A DNA stretch of 64,000 nt from JANOSH01 sp031415695 (lineage in GTDB: Bacteria > Actinomycetota > Acidimicrobiia > Acidimicrobiales > Ilumatobacteraceae), in the NCBI GenBank assembly GCA_031415695.1, contig JANOSH010000047.1:1-64000 (forward strand). The letters run 5' to 3'. Under the pieces are notes generated by a model. It was given only the letters and a program-made list of their open reading frames with translations, did not search any database and had not been told where the DNA came from. Shown piece after piece: positions 39,275 to 46,720 of this stretch (the stretch's first letter is position 1; the number at the start of each line of letters is the position of its first letter). Made by a program: the position numbers and the translations under genes.

Positions 39275-39774
39275 TGCGAGCACGGATCGCTCGGGCAATC
39301 GGCTCGCTCGTCGGCGCGTGTGTGATGGTGCTGGGGTGTGCGTCGTCGCCCCCGGTACCGAACACTGCCTCGCTTCCAGGTGTTCGCCACATTTCCGCCG
39401 CGGTAGCTGCCACGGCTGCAAGCCGTTTCACCGAGATTAATGTTAACGCCGACGGCGTCATCTTGTTTGTGGTCGATGGCGCCACCGAGCGCAGCTTCCT
39501 GTACGCAGACGGTCAACTCGAACCGCCCGGTGAACCTCAGCCAGCGCAGGGTGCGGGGTTCTCGATTGCCGGCATCGACCTAGCGAGGGGGACGGCGTTG
39601 GTAACCCAGGTTGAGCGTCAATTCCCTGGCGCCACGGTCACCACGGTCGCGCTGATCGACGTACCACCACACGGTGCGGTGTGGGCGTTGCGGTCGCGAT
39701 CCGTACGGGGCGGGCTGGTCAATCTGCTCTTCACAAGGGACGGTGCCACCATCTCGGCTACACCTGCAACGTGA
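39274..39774 (+). CDS. Predicted lipoprotein of unknown function
   Basis: This 166-residue product starts at GTG 39274, overlapping the rnj stop by one base. The N-terminus is a short Arg-rich region, a hydrophobic stretch and a lipobox (VMVLGCASS, Cys near residue 22). The mature part is about 140 residues of beta-rich sequence (FTEINVNADGVILFVVDG; TALVTQVERQFPGATVTTV). No known domain is recognised. It is translationally coupled to RNase J and precedes ftsK. Confidence 0.8.
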   Translation: MRARIARAIGSLVGACVMVLGCASSPPVPNTASLPGVRHISAAVAATAASRFTEINVNADGVILFVVDGATERSFLYADGQLEPPGEPQPAQGAGFSIAGIDLARGTALVTQVERQFPGATVTTVALIDVPPHGAVWALRSRSVRGGLVNLLFTRDGATISATPAT

Positions 39775-39806
39775 CTGCATGCCACTTGTTCACACGGCCT
39801 GGCGGC

Positions 39807-39812
39807 TAAGTT
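39807..39812 (+). promoter_or_regulatory. Putative -10 box (TAAGTT) for leaderless ftsK
   Basis: TAAGTT ends 7 nt before the ftsK ATG at 39820. No Shine-Dalgarno sequence is present. Confidence 0.45.
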
Positions 39813-39819
39813 CACTGAT

Positions 39820-42135
39820 ATGGCGACCAAAAACGCGCCCAGATCATCCGGACGACCCGCACCAAAGCCATCCGTAAAGACCGCACCGGCTCGCAAGAAG
39901 TCCGGACGACTAGCCGCGCTCATGGCCGGTCATCGCACCGATGTCATTGGCCTGTTCGCCACGGTTGGCGCTGTCTTGGTCGGACTAGCGATCTACACCA
40001 ACGCCATTGGCCCTGTTGGACAAGGTATCGACTGGCTTGCAGGCGCGCTGTTTGGGCTAGGCCGTGCGTTCGCTCCGCTCATGCTCGGTGTTGTTGCGGT
40101 GGCAAATTTCAGCGACCGCAGGGCCGAGCACCCTGCCCGACTAGGCGTTGCTGCAGTTCTGGGAGTCATGGCCCTTTTAGGGCTTATCCATGTTGCCCGC
40201 GGTCCCGTGTTTGGCACTCCCGTCGATGAGCTTCGTTCGGCAGGTGGCATCGTCGGCGTTGTTGCCGCTCGACCGTTGCAGGCGGGAATCGCAGACGTGG
40301 GCGCAACAATTGTGCTGCTCGCAGTTGCGATGGTGGCGTTTCTCGTCGGGACACGCGCCAGCTTGAGGACCATCGCGGGCACAACAGTTCGCGGTTTGGC
40401 TCCCGCCGGCCGAGCCGCAAAGCGCGCCTATAACGACGTATCGACTCTGGCTAGTGAACGGCTCGGAGCAAACGACGTCGCCTCGACACAGCCCACGGAG
40501 CTGTACGATGTCGACGGAGACTTCGATGATGAAGCCTCGAGTCAGGCACGTGGCCGCAAATCCAAATCAGGTCTGCCTCCTCCTGCGCCAACTGCGTATC
40601 GGGCCATTGGCCCCGTCGAGCAGCCCGAGCTCGACCTTGGCCCGGCGGCGAAACGGGGCGTCTGGCGTCTTCCACCCGGCAACCTTTTGGAACGCACGAC
40701 TGCCGAGGCCGTCGATATGGAAGCTGCACGCGAACGCGGCAACGCATTGGTGAGCTCATTGGCTAGCCATGGCGTCGGTACCAAACTCGTTGGTCAGACC
40801 ATTGGGCCAACTGTTACCCGTTTCGAACTCGAGCTAGAAGAGGGCGTGAAGGTAGCCCGAATCACCACCCTTAACCGTGATATTGCGTATTCGATGGCTG
40901 CGACCGATGTCCGGATTTTGGCGCCTATCCCGGGGCGAAAGGCCATCGGAATCGAGGTGCCCAACATAAAGCGTCAGCTCGTTGCGCTCGGCGACCTGAT
41001 GGCATCCAAGGAGGCTCGGGCCGCAACCCATCCTCTCGAGGTCGGCGTCGGCAAGGACATTGCTGGGCGTTCGGTGTTCTTGAACCTGGCTACCACGCCC
41101 CATCTTCTTATTGCTGGGGCCACGGGCGCTGGTAAGTCGAGCGGAATCAACTGCATCATTACGTCGCTGTTGATGCGAAGCACACCCGATCAGGTGAAGC
41201 TGATTCTTATCGATCCGAAACAGGTCGAAATGGGCCAGTACGCTCGGCTACCCCATCTGCTTACCCAGCCGGTAGTCAACGCCAAGAAGGCGGCGAATGC
41301 CTTGGCATGGGCCGTTCGCGAAATGGAACGTCGCTACGACATCTTGTCCGAGGTTGGCTTTCGCGACATCACGGGCTTTAACGCAGCCTTCGATCGGGGA
41401 GAGTTGCAACCCGAGCCGGGCGCCCAAAGCAGTCTTGAACGCATGCCGTTCATCGTGGTGGTGGTCGACGAACTCAATGACCTCATGATGGTGGCAGCGC
41501 GCGACGTAGAGGATTCCATCACCCGCATCGCTCAAAAGGCTCGAGCAGTCGGTATTCACCTCATCGTTGCCACCCAGCGTCCGAGTGTCAACGTCATCAC
41601 CGGCGTCATCAAGGCCAACATTCCGGCCCGTATGGCGTTTGCGGTGTCGAGCCTCACCGATAGTCGCGTCATCCTCGATCAGGCCGGTGCCGAAAAACTC
41701 GTCGGTCGTGGCGATCTGTTGCTACTTCCTGGTAACTCCAGCGTCGCTCAACGCATTCAGGGCGCGTGGGTCGGAGAGGACGAAGTGCGAAAGATCGTGG
41801 CTCACTGGCGTCGTCAGGCGCCTGAGCCGGTCTACGTAACTGGAGTCGATGGCGACGCTGCGCCCGGATCACCGCTGAGCGAAAGCATCACGGCCACGGC
41901 TGGCGACGATGACGACGACGAGACATTGGTTCGGGCCGCTCTTGAACTCATCGTGCGTAGCCAACTTGGGTCGACCTCAATGTTGCAACGAAAACTTAAG
42001 GTGGGTTTCGCTCGTGCCGGGCGAATCATGGATCTGCTGGAGCAACGCGGTGTTGTCGGCCCATCAGAGGGCAGCAAGGCACGCACTGTGCTCATGACTG
42101 TCGATGAACTCGAGCAGAGTCGCCGCGCCGATTGA
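39820..42135 (+). CDS. ftsK: DNA translocase FtsK/SpoIIIE
   Basis: FtsK pumps chromosome termini through the closing septum and couples division to segregation. The 771-residue protein has a basic N-terminal leader, four hydrophobic segments (about 45-190), a charged linker, and a motor domain. Walker A is GATGAGKSSG near residue 431, and the Walker B/LIDPKQVEMGQY region is near 465. IVATQRPSVNVITGVIKANI is near 585. The gamma winged-helix domain at the end (LGSTSMLQRKLKVGFARAGR) binds KOPS-like sequences. Length is typical of actinobacterial FtsK without a long linker. Confidence 0.96.
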   Translation: MATKNAPRSSGRPAPKPSVKTAPARKKSGRLAALMAGHRTDVIGLFATVGAVLVGLAIYTNAIGPVGQGIDWLAGALFGLGRAFAPLMLGVVAVANFSDRRAEHPARLGVAAVLGVMALLGLIHVARGPVFGTPVDELRSAGGIVGVVAARPLQAGIADVGATIVLLAVAMVAFLVGTRASLRTIAGTTVRGLAPAGRAAKRAYNDVSTLASERLGANDVASTQPTELYDVDGDFDDEASSQARGRKSKSGLPPPAPTAYRAIGPVEQPELDLGPAAKRGVWRLPPGNLLERTTAEAVDMEAARERGNALVSSLASHGVGTKLVGQTIGPTVTRFELELEEGVKVARITTLNRDIAYSMAATDVRILAPIPGRKAIGIEVPNIKRQLVALGDLMASKEARAATHPLEVGVGKDIAGRSVFLNLATTPHLLIAGATGAGKSSGINCIITSLLMRSTPDQVKLILIDPKQVEMGQYARLPHLLTQPVVNAKKAANALAWAVREMERRYDILSEVGFRDITGFNAAFDRGELQPEPGAQSSLERMPFIVVVVDELNDLMMVAARDVEDSITRIAQKARAVGIHLIVATQRPSVNVITGVIKANIPARMAFAVSSLTDSRVILDQAGAEKLVGRGDLLLLPGNSSVAQRIQGAWVGEDEVRKIVAHWRRQAPEPVYVTGVDGDAAPGSPLSESITATAGDDDDDETLVRAALELIVRSQLGSTSMLQRKLKVGFARAGRIMDLLEQRGVVGPSEGSKARTVLMTVDELEQSRRAD

Positions 42136-42199
42136 GGCCTTTTGACCTATAGGCTCCGGGTCGGCACGACGCCAGAACGACGTAAAGGAAACATAAACA

Positions 42200-42673
42200 A
42201 TGGGTCTACTCGACATTCTCAAAGGCTTTGCCGGTGCCAAAAAGTCCGCACCAGCCGCCCAAGATCCACTCGGTCCTTTGGGATCACTTCTCAGTGGCCT
42301 CGGCGGCGGGAATCCGCTGCTCAAGATGCTGCTGCCAATGTTGCTCGGCGGCGGAGCGCTTGGCGGCCTAGGTGGCCTCGGCGGTTTGCTCGGAAAATTC
42401 ACCCAGGCCGGTATGGGAACCAAGGTCAACAGCTGGGTCGGAACGGGCGCCAACGAGCCGCTCGATGCCTCCGAAGTCGAGCAGGCTCTCGGGGCCGAGA
42501 CCTTGGGTGCCATGGCAAAAGAAAGTGGCATGGGCACCTCGGAAGTCGCGGGCGGGCTCGCCGGCATGCTTCCCGGGCTTGTCAATCAGCTCACCCCGAA
42601 GGGTTCGGTTCCCGATCAAGGTCAGCTCGGTGGTTTGATGAAGGGTCTCGACCTCAAGTCATTGCTGGGCTAA
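42200..42673 (+). CDS. YidB-like protein (DUF937)
   Basis: This is a 157-residue protein of the YidB/DUF937 type. A glycine/leucine-rich hydrophobic middle (GALGGLGGLGGLLGKF) is followed by the conserved VNSWVGTGANEPLDASEVEQ block near residue 74 and MLPGLVNQLTPKGSVPDQG near 120. Function is unknown in any organism I can name. ATG 42200 has a gtaaaggaaac ribosome site. The stop codon lies in a 15-bp tandem duplication. Confidence 0.85.
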   Translation: MGLLDILKGFAGAKKSAPAAQDPLGPLGSLLSGLGGGNPLLKMLLPMLLGGGALGGLGGLGGLLGKFTQAGMGTKVNSWVGTGANEPLDASEVEQALGAETLGAMAKESGMGTSEVAGGLAGMLPGLVNQLTPKGSVPDQGQLGGLMKGLDLKSLLG

Positions 42674-42695
42674 GTCGTTATGGGCTAAGTCGTTA
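42666..42695 (+). repeat. 15-bp perfect tandem duplication at the yidB-like stop codon
   Basis: TGGGCTAAGTCGTTA occurs twice head-to-tail (42666-42680 and 42681-42695). Because 15 is a multiple of three, a second in-frame TAA follows the first. It looks like a recent slippage or duplication event. Confidence 0.97.
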
Positions 42696-42714
42696 GCAGC
42701 GTGGCCGAAGTCGA

Positions 42715-42720
42715 TACGTT
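42715..42720 (+). promoter_or_regulatory. Putative -10 box (TACGTT) for the leaderless SMP-30 gene
   Basis: TACGTT ends 6 nt before ATG 42727, with no Shine-Dalgarno sequence. Confidence 0.48.
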
Positions 42721-42726
42721 GGCGCG

Positions 42727-43641
42727 ATGAACTTCGAAACCGTCACCACCGGATTGGCATTCCCCGAAGGTCCCGTCGCCATGGACGATGGGAGCATAAT
42801 AGTCGTCGAGATGTTTGCGGAAACCCTTACCCGGGTCTCGCCAGACGGGTCCACCAACGTCATAGCTCGAATCGAGGGCGGCCCCAATGGGGCCGCCCTC
42901 GGTCCATCTGGCGACATGTTTGTGTGCAACAACGGCCGAGCGTTCACACAACGGTTTGTGGGGGAGCGGGCATCGCCTGGCCCCATGGACCCGGATCGCT
43001 ATATCGGTGGCCGGATCCAACGGGTCAATCTGCAGTCGGGCGTTGTCACTGACCTGTACACCGAATGCAACGGGCTACCGCTTCGAGCACCGAACGACCT
43101 AGTGATGGACAACCATGACGGGTTCTGGTTTACCGATCACGGCACGAGAACGCAACGATGTGCCGATCGCACCGCTATCTACTACGCGAAGTGTGACGGT
43201 TCCGAGATTCGCGAAGCCGTATTCCCTGTCGATTCGCCCAACGGCATCGGACTCTCCCCAACCGGAGATCGGGTCTACTGGGCCGAGACCCACACTGGTC
43301 GGGTGTTTGAACGCGAGATCGTCGAACCGGGCGTCGCTGCGAAGTCACCACCCGCCGACCGGCGCTACTGCCTTGCTGGTTTGCCGGGTATGCAGCTGCT
43401 CGACAGCTTGGCCGTCGATTCGGCCGGAAACATCTGCGTCGCTACCATCGTCAACGGCGGAATCACCGTCATCTCGCCTGACGGTAAGCGCATCGACCAC
43501 GTGCCTACCGACGATTATCTCACCACCAACATCTGCTTCGGTGGACCTGACCTCACCACCGCGTACATCACGTTGTCGTCGAGCGGTCGACTGGTCAAGA
43601 CTACGTGGCCTCGCCCCGGAGTGCGGCTCGCTCACACCTAG
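42727..43641 (+). CDS. SMP-30/gluconolactonase/LRE family protein
   Basis: This 304-residue six-bladed propeller belongs to the SMP-30/gluconolactonase family. Members hydrolyse sugar or xenobiotic lactones with a bound divalent metal. FPEGPVAMDDGSIIVVE near residue 12 holds the expected metal-binding glutamate. RAPNDLVMDNHDGFWFTDHG near 120 holds the conserved asparagine, and DSPNGIGLSPTGDRVYWAET near 170 another Asn. LLDSLAVDSAGNICVATIVN near 224 holds the aspartate ligand. No signal peptide is seen, so it is probably cytoplasmic. The natural substrate is unknown. Confidence 0.9.
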   Translation: MNFETVTTGLAFPEGPVAMDDGSIIVVEMFAETLTRVSPDGSTNVIARIEGGPNGAALGPSGDMFVCNNGRAFTQRFVGERASPGPMDPDRYIGGRIQRVNLQSGVVTDLYTECNGLPLRAPNDLVMDNHDGFWFTDHGTRTQRCADRTAIYYAKCDGSEIREAVFPVDSPNGIGLSPTGDRVYWAETHTGRVFEREIVEPGVAAKSPPADRRYCLAGLPGMQLLDSLAVDSAGNICVATIVNGGITVISPDGKRIDHVPTDDYLTTNICFGGPDLTTAYITLSSSGRLVKTTWPRPGVRLAHT

Positions 43642-43650
43642 CTCGCCGGG

Positions 43651-43656
43651 TACGAT
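43651..43656 (+). promoter_or_regulatory. Putative -10 box (TACGAT) for leaderless rimO
   Basis: TACGAT ends 6 nt before GTG 43663, with no Shine-Dalgarno sequence. It would drive rimO-pgsA-cinA. Confidence 0.5.
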
Positions 43657-43662
43657 TGCCGT

Positions 43663-44904
43663 GTGCCTGGGACGTATTGGATCGAAACACTGGGCTGCCC
43701 CAAGAATCAGGTCGATAGCGACAAGCTGGTCGGCTCCATGGAAGCCGACGGACTGCGTCTGGCAGCTAGCTCGTCGGCCGCCGATGTGGTGGTGGTCAAT
43801 ACCTGCGCGTTCATTGAAGATGCCCGCCAGGAATCGATCGACACCATCTTGGCCCTTGATGGCGTCCGCAAGTCAGGTGCCAAATTGGTTGTCACTGGTT
43901 GCATGGCCGAACGCTACGGGGACGAATTGGCAGCAGCTCTGCCCGAAGTCACCGAGGTGTCGGGCTTTGGCGTACCGGTAACGTTGGGTCGAAAGCGTGC
44001 GCTTCCCAAACTCGATCTGTTGAACCTCCCACGACCAAAGTCGGCCACCCCGTGGGCGTATGTGAAAATTGCCGAGGGATGCGACCGGTCATGCGGCTTT
44101 TGTGCCATCCCAAGCTTTCGTGGCCCGCAACGTTCTCGTACACCCGACAGCATTTTGCACGAGGTCGACGAATTGGGTGGGCAGGAGATTGTGCTGGTTG
44201 CTCAGGACCTCGCCAGTTACGGCAAGGACGTCGACGGTATGAGTCGGCATTCAATTGTGTCATTAGTCGAGCAGGTCGCGAAGAGGGTGCCTCGTGTCCG
44301 GCTGTTGTACCTGTATCCGTCCGACCTCAGTGATCAGCTCATCGCAGCAATTGGCGATAGCGGAGTGCCGTACTACGACTTGTCGCTTCAGCACGTGAGC
44401 AAAGCGTTGCTTCGCCGAATGCGCCGGTGGGGCGATGGTGACCGATTTCTACAGCGCATCAGTGACATCCGAACGCTTTACCCCGATGCGGCCTTTCGCT
44501 CCAACTTTATCGTTGGCTATCCCGGAGAGTCCGAACGCGATCACGATCAGCTGCTCAGTTTCGTGGAGGCCGCTCAGCTCGACTGGTGTGGGTTCTTCTC
44601 GTATAGCCCCGAGGATGGCACCTATGCCATGGGTCTCGACGGTGCCGTCGACACCAGCCTCATGAACGAGCGACTTTCCGAGCTACGAGAACTGCAGGAC
44701 CGCATCACCTCAAGCCGACGCGACGACCTCATCGGTTCGACCATCGAGGTGTTGGTCGACCATCCAGGCGAGGCACGTTCGCATCGCGAGGCACCCGAGA
44801 TCGACGGCGTCGTGCAGGTTCCCGACACGTTGGCTGTCGGTCAGTTCCACACGGTCAAGGTGGTAGATGCGCTCGGCCCCGACCTTGTGGCTGAGGCATT
44901 GTGA
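43663..44904 (+). CDS. rimO: Ribosomal protein S12 methylthiotransferase RimO
   Basis: RimO is a radical-SAM enzyme that adds a methylthio group to an aspartate of ribosomal protein S12. The UPF0004 N-terminal domain carries cluster cysteines in LGCPKNQVDSD, VNTCAFIEDA and VTGCMAER. The radical SAM cluster motif CDRSCGFCAIPSFRG is near residue 143. SNFIVGYPGESERDHDQL is near 280, and a TRAM domain ends the protein. ASFIEDA-type wording and the LGCPKN motif separate RimO from MiaB. GTG 43663 was chosen from the family N-terminus. The stop overlaps the pgsA start (GTGA). Confidence 0.95.
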   Translation: MPGTYWIETLGCPKNQVDSDKLVGSMEADGLRLAASSSAADVVVVNTCAFIEDARQESIDTILALDGVRKSGAKLVVTGCMAERYGDELAAALPEVTEVSGFGVPVTLGRKRALPKLDLLNLPRPKSATPWAYVKIAEGCDRSCGFCAIPSFRGPQRSRTPDSILHEVDELGGQEIVLVAQDLASYGKDVDGMSRHSIVSLVEQVAKRVPRVRLLYLYPSDLSDQLIAAIGDSGVPYYDLSLQHVSKALLRRMRRWGDGDRFLQRISDIRTLYPDAAFRSNFIVGYPGESERDHDQLLSFVEAAQLDWCGFFSYSPEDGTYAMGLDGAVDTSLMNERLSELRELQDRITSSRRDDLIGSTIEVLVDHPGEARSHREAPEIDGVVQVPDTLAVGQFHTVKVVDALGPDLVAEAL

Positions 44905-45467
44905 GCACGAGCGAGCGACGAAAGCGCTATAGCGCCGATGCGGTGGCGACGTGGGCTAACGGCATCACAGTCGGACGAGTGTTGATCGCCCCTGCTCTCT
45001 TTGCCACTATCTCAGGGCGAAACGGTTCATGGCTGAGTCTGGTTCTGTGGTTCCTTTTGTGCGCCAGCGATGGTGTCGACGGTTACGTTGCACGTCGTCA
45101 TGGGGTTACCTCGTCGGGAGCCTTCCTCGATCCGCTGGCCGACAAGATACTCGTGCTCGGCGCCATGTTCACCTTGGTACGCGAGGGCGTCTTTTGGGTG
45201 GTTCCCGTCGTCATCATCGCCACCCGAGAAATTATCATCAGTGTGTATCGAACTGTCGTTGGTACTCAGGGTGTGAGCGTGCCGGCCAAAAAGCTGGCCA
45301 AGGTGAAGACGGTGGCCCAGCAGTTCGCAGTGGCGTTTGCGTTGTTCCCGCCCACGGCTCAGAGTCGCATGCTGTGGAACCTCTTGTTGTGGGTGGCCGT
45401 TGTGCTCACACTTGTCACCGGCTGGCAGTATCTGTCGGCAAGCCGTCTGAAACGGAGACCGGCGTGA
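44901..45467 (+). CDS. pgsA: CDP-diacylglycerol-glycerol-3-phosphate 3-phosphatidyltransferase
   Basis: PgsA makes phosphatidylglycerol-phosphate from CDP-diacylglycerol (the CdsA product) in the membrane. The 188-residue protein has about five hydrophobic segments. It carries the CDP-alcohol phosphotransferase signature DGVDGYVARRHGVTSSGAFL followed by DPLAD, i.e. D-x2-DG-x2-AR-x8-G-x3-D-x3-D. Length and position between rimO and cinA are standard for actinobacteria. GTG 44901 and the stop overlap both neighbours by 4 nt, so all three are coupled. Confidence 0.95.
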   Translation: MSTSERRKRYSADAVATWANGITVGRVLIAPALFATISGRNGSWLSLVLWFLLCASDGVDGYVARRHGVTSSGAFLDPLADKILVLGAMFTLVREGVFWVVPVVIIATREIIISVYRTVVGTQGVSVPAKKLAKVKTVAQQFAVAFALFPPTAQSRMLWNLLLWVAVVLTLVTGWQYLSASRLKRRPA

Positions 45468-46720
45468 GGTGCGAAGTCATCGCGGTCGGAACCGAACTGC
45501 TGCTTGGACAAATTGTCGACACGAATTCGTCGTACATTGGCGAGCAACTTGCGCTTGCGGGCATTGCAAGCACGCATCAAGTCAAAGTGGGTGACAACCT
45601 CGGCCGAATGGTCGAGTGCATTCATGTGGCATTGTCGCGGGCCGACGCCGTCATAATCTGTGGCGGGTTGGGTCCTACTCACGACGACATCACACGTGAC
45701 GCTATCGCGCAGGTCATGGGGGTCGAACTTGTCGCCGACGACACGGTCGCCGACGTCATCCGTGCGTTGTTCGCTAGCCGAAACCGCACGATGGCAGCGA
45801 ACAATCTTCGCCAAGCGCTCGTTCCGGTTGGCGCGACCATCATCGCCCAAACTCGCGGCACCGCTCCTGGGCTTATCTGCCCCGTGGGTTCCGGCGTTGC
45901 CTATCTTGTCCCCGGCGTTCCGCATGAAATGAAAGACATGATGGAACGGGCCGTGCTACCTGATCTGCGGGCGCGAGCTGGAAACGTCGGTGCTATTCGC
46001 AGCCGGGTGTTGCGAACCTGGGGAGACAGTGAAAGCGGTCTGAATGAGCGCCTCGATGGGGTCATCGCCCGACTAGACCAGCTCGGAAATCCTACGCTTG
46101 CGTTTTTGGCGAGCGGGTGGGAAGGAATCAAGGTCCGTCTCACGGCCCAGGCACCCACGGCCCACGAGGCCGAAGCGCTGCTTGCGGTGTGGGATGCCGA
46201 GGTACGAGTCGTCGTGGGTCAACAAGTCTTCGGTGTCGACGATGAAACGATGGAATCAGTGGTGCTGAACATGTTGCGCGAGCAGGGTCTTACCCTTGGC
46301 CTGGCCGAGTCGCTGACAGGCGGGCTCGTCGCCGCAAGGCTCACCGGCATTGCCGGAGCGAGCGATGTGTTTCGGGGCGGCATCGTCTCGTACGCCAGCG
46401 ACGTTAAGGTCGATCTGCTCGGTGTATCGCCCGGTCCTGTGGTTTCTGGGGCCGCCGCCGAGCAGATGGCGGACGGAGCCGCCCGTGTGCTCAACGCCGA
46501 TGTCGGTCTGTCGCTCACCGGAGTCGCAGGACCGACCGAGCAAGACGGCATGCCGGTCGGCACGCTCTTCGTTGGCATACGCCTCGACGGCGCCGTGCGC
46601 CATGTCGCAATGCGGGTACCCGGGCTGCGCGATCAGGCCCGCCAGTTCGCCGTGATCAATAGCCTCGATGCGCTACGCCGCCTGCTGATCGAGCGATCCT
46701 TGCCCGACACGTTGCGTTAG
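45464..46720 (+). CDS. cinA: CinA-type protein (MoCF-like domain plus NMN amidase/PncC domain)
   Basis: The 418 residues have two parts. Residues 1-170 are a molybdopterin-binding-like domain (VIAVGTELLLGQIVDTNSSY; ICGGLGPTHDDITRDA). Residues about 255-415 are a nicotinamide-nucleotide amidase domain (GLAESLTGGLVAARLTGI; FRGGIVSYASDVKVDLLGV; SLTGVAGPTEQDGMPVGTLF). CinA proteins take part in pyridine-nucleotide salvage and were first linked to competence. GTG 45464 overlaps the pgsA stop. A longer upstream reading is excluded because it would re-translate pgsA in another frame. recA, often next in other bacteria, is not found here. The stop overlaps the convergent gene by 4 nt. Confidence 0.94.
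   Translation: MRCEVIAVGTELLLGQIVDTNSSYIGEQLALAGIASTHQVKVGDNLGRMVECIHVALSRADAVIICGGLGPTHDDITRDAIAQVMGVELVADDTVADVIRALFASRNRTMAANNLRQALVPVGATIIAQTRGTAPGLICPVGSGVAYLVPGVPHEMKDMMERAVLPDLRARAGNVGAIRSRVLRTWGDSESGLNERLDGVIARLDQLGNPTLAFLASGWEGIKVRLTAQAPTAHEAEALLAVWDAEVRVVVGQQVFGVDDETMESVVLNMLREQGLTLGLAESLTGGLVAARLTGIAGASDVFRGGIVSYASDVKVDLLGVSPGPVVSGAAAEQMADGAARVLNADVGLSLTGVAGPTEQDGMPVGTLFVGIRLDGAVRHVAMRVPGLRDQARQFAVINSLDALRRLLIERSLPDTLR

Noticed and set aside
45029..45463. N-terminal extension of cinA
   Set aside because: The 145 extra codons re-read pgsA in another frame; GTG 45464 gives the proper CinA start.
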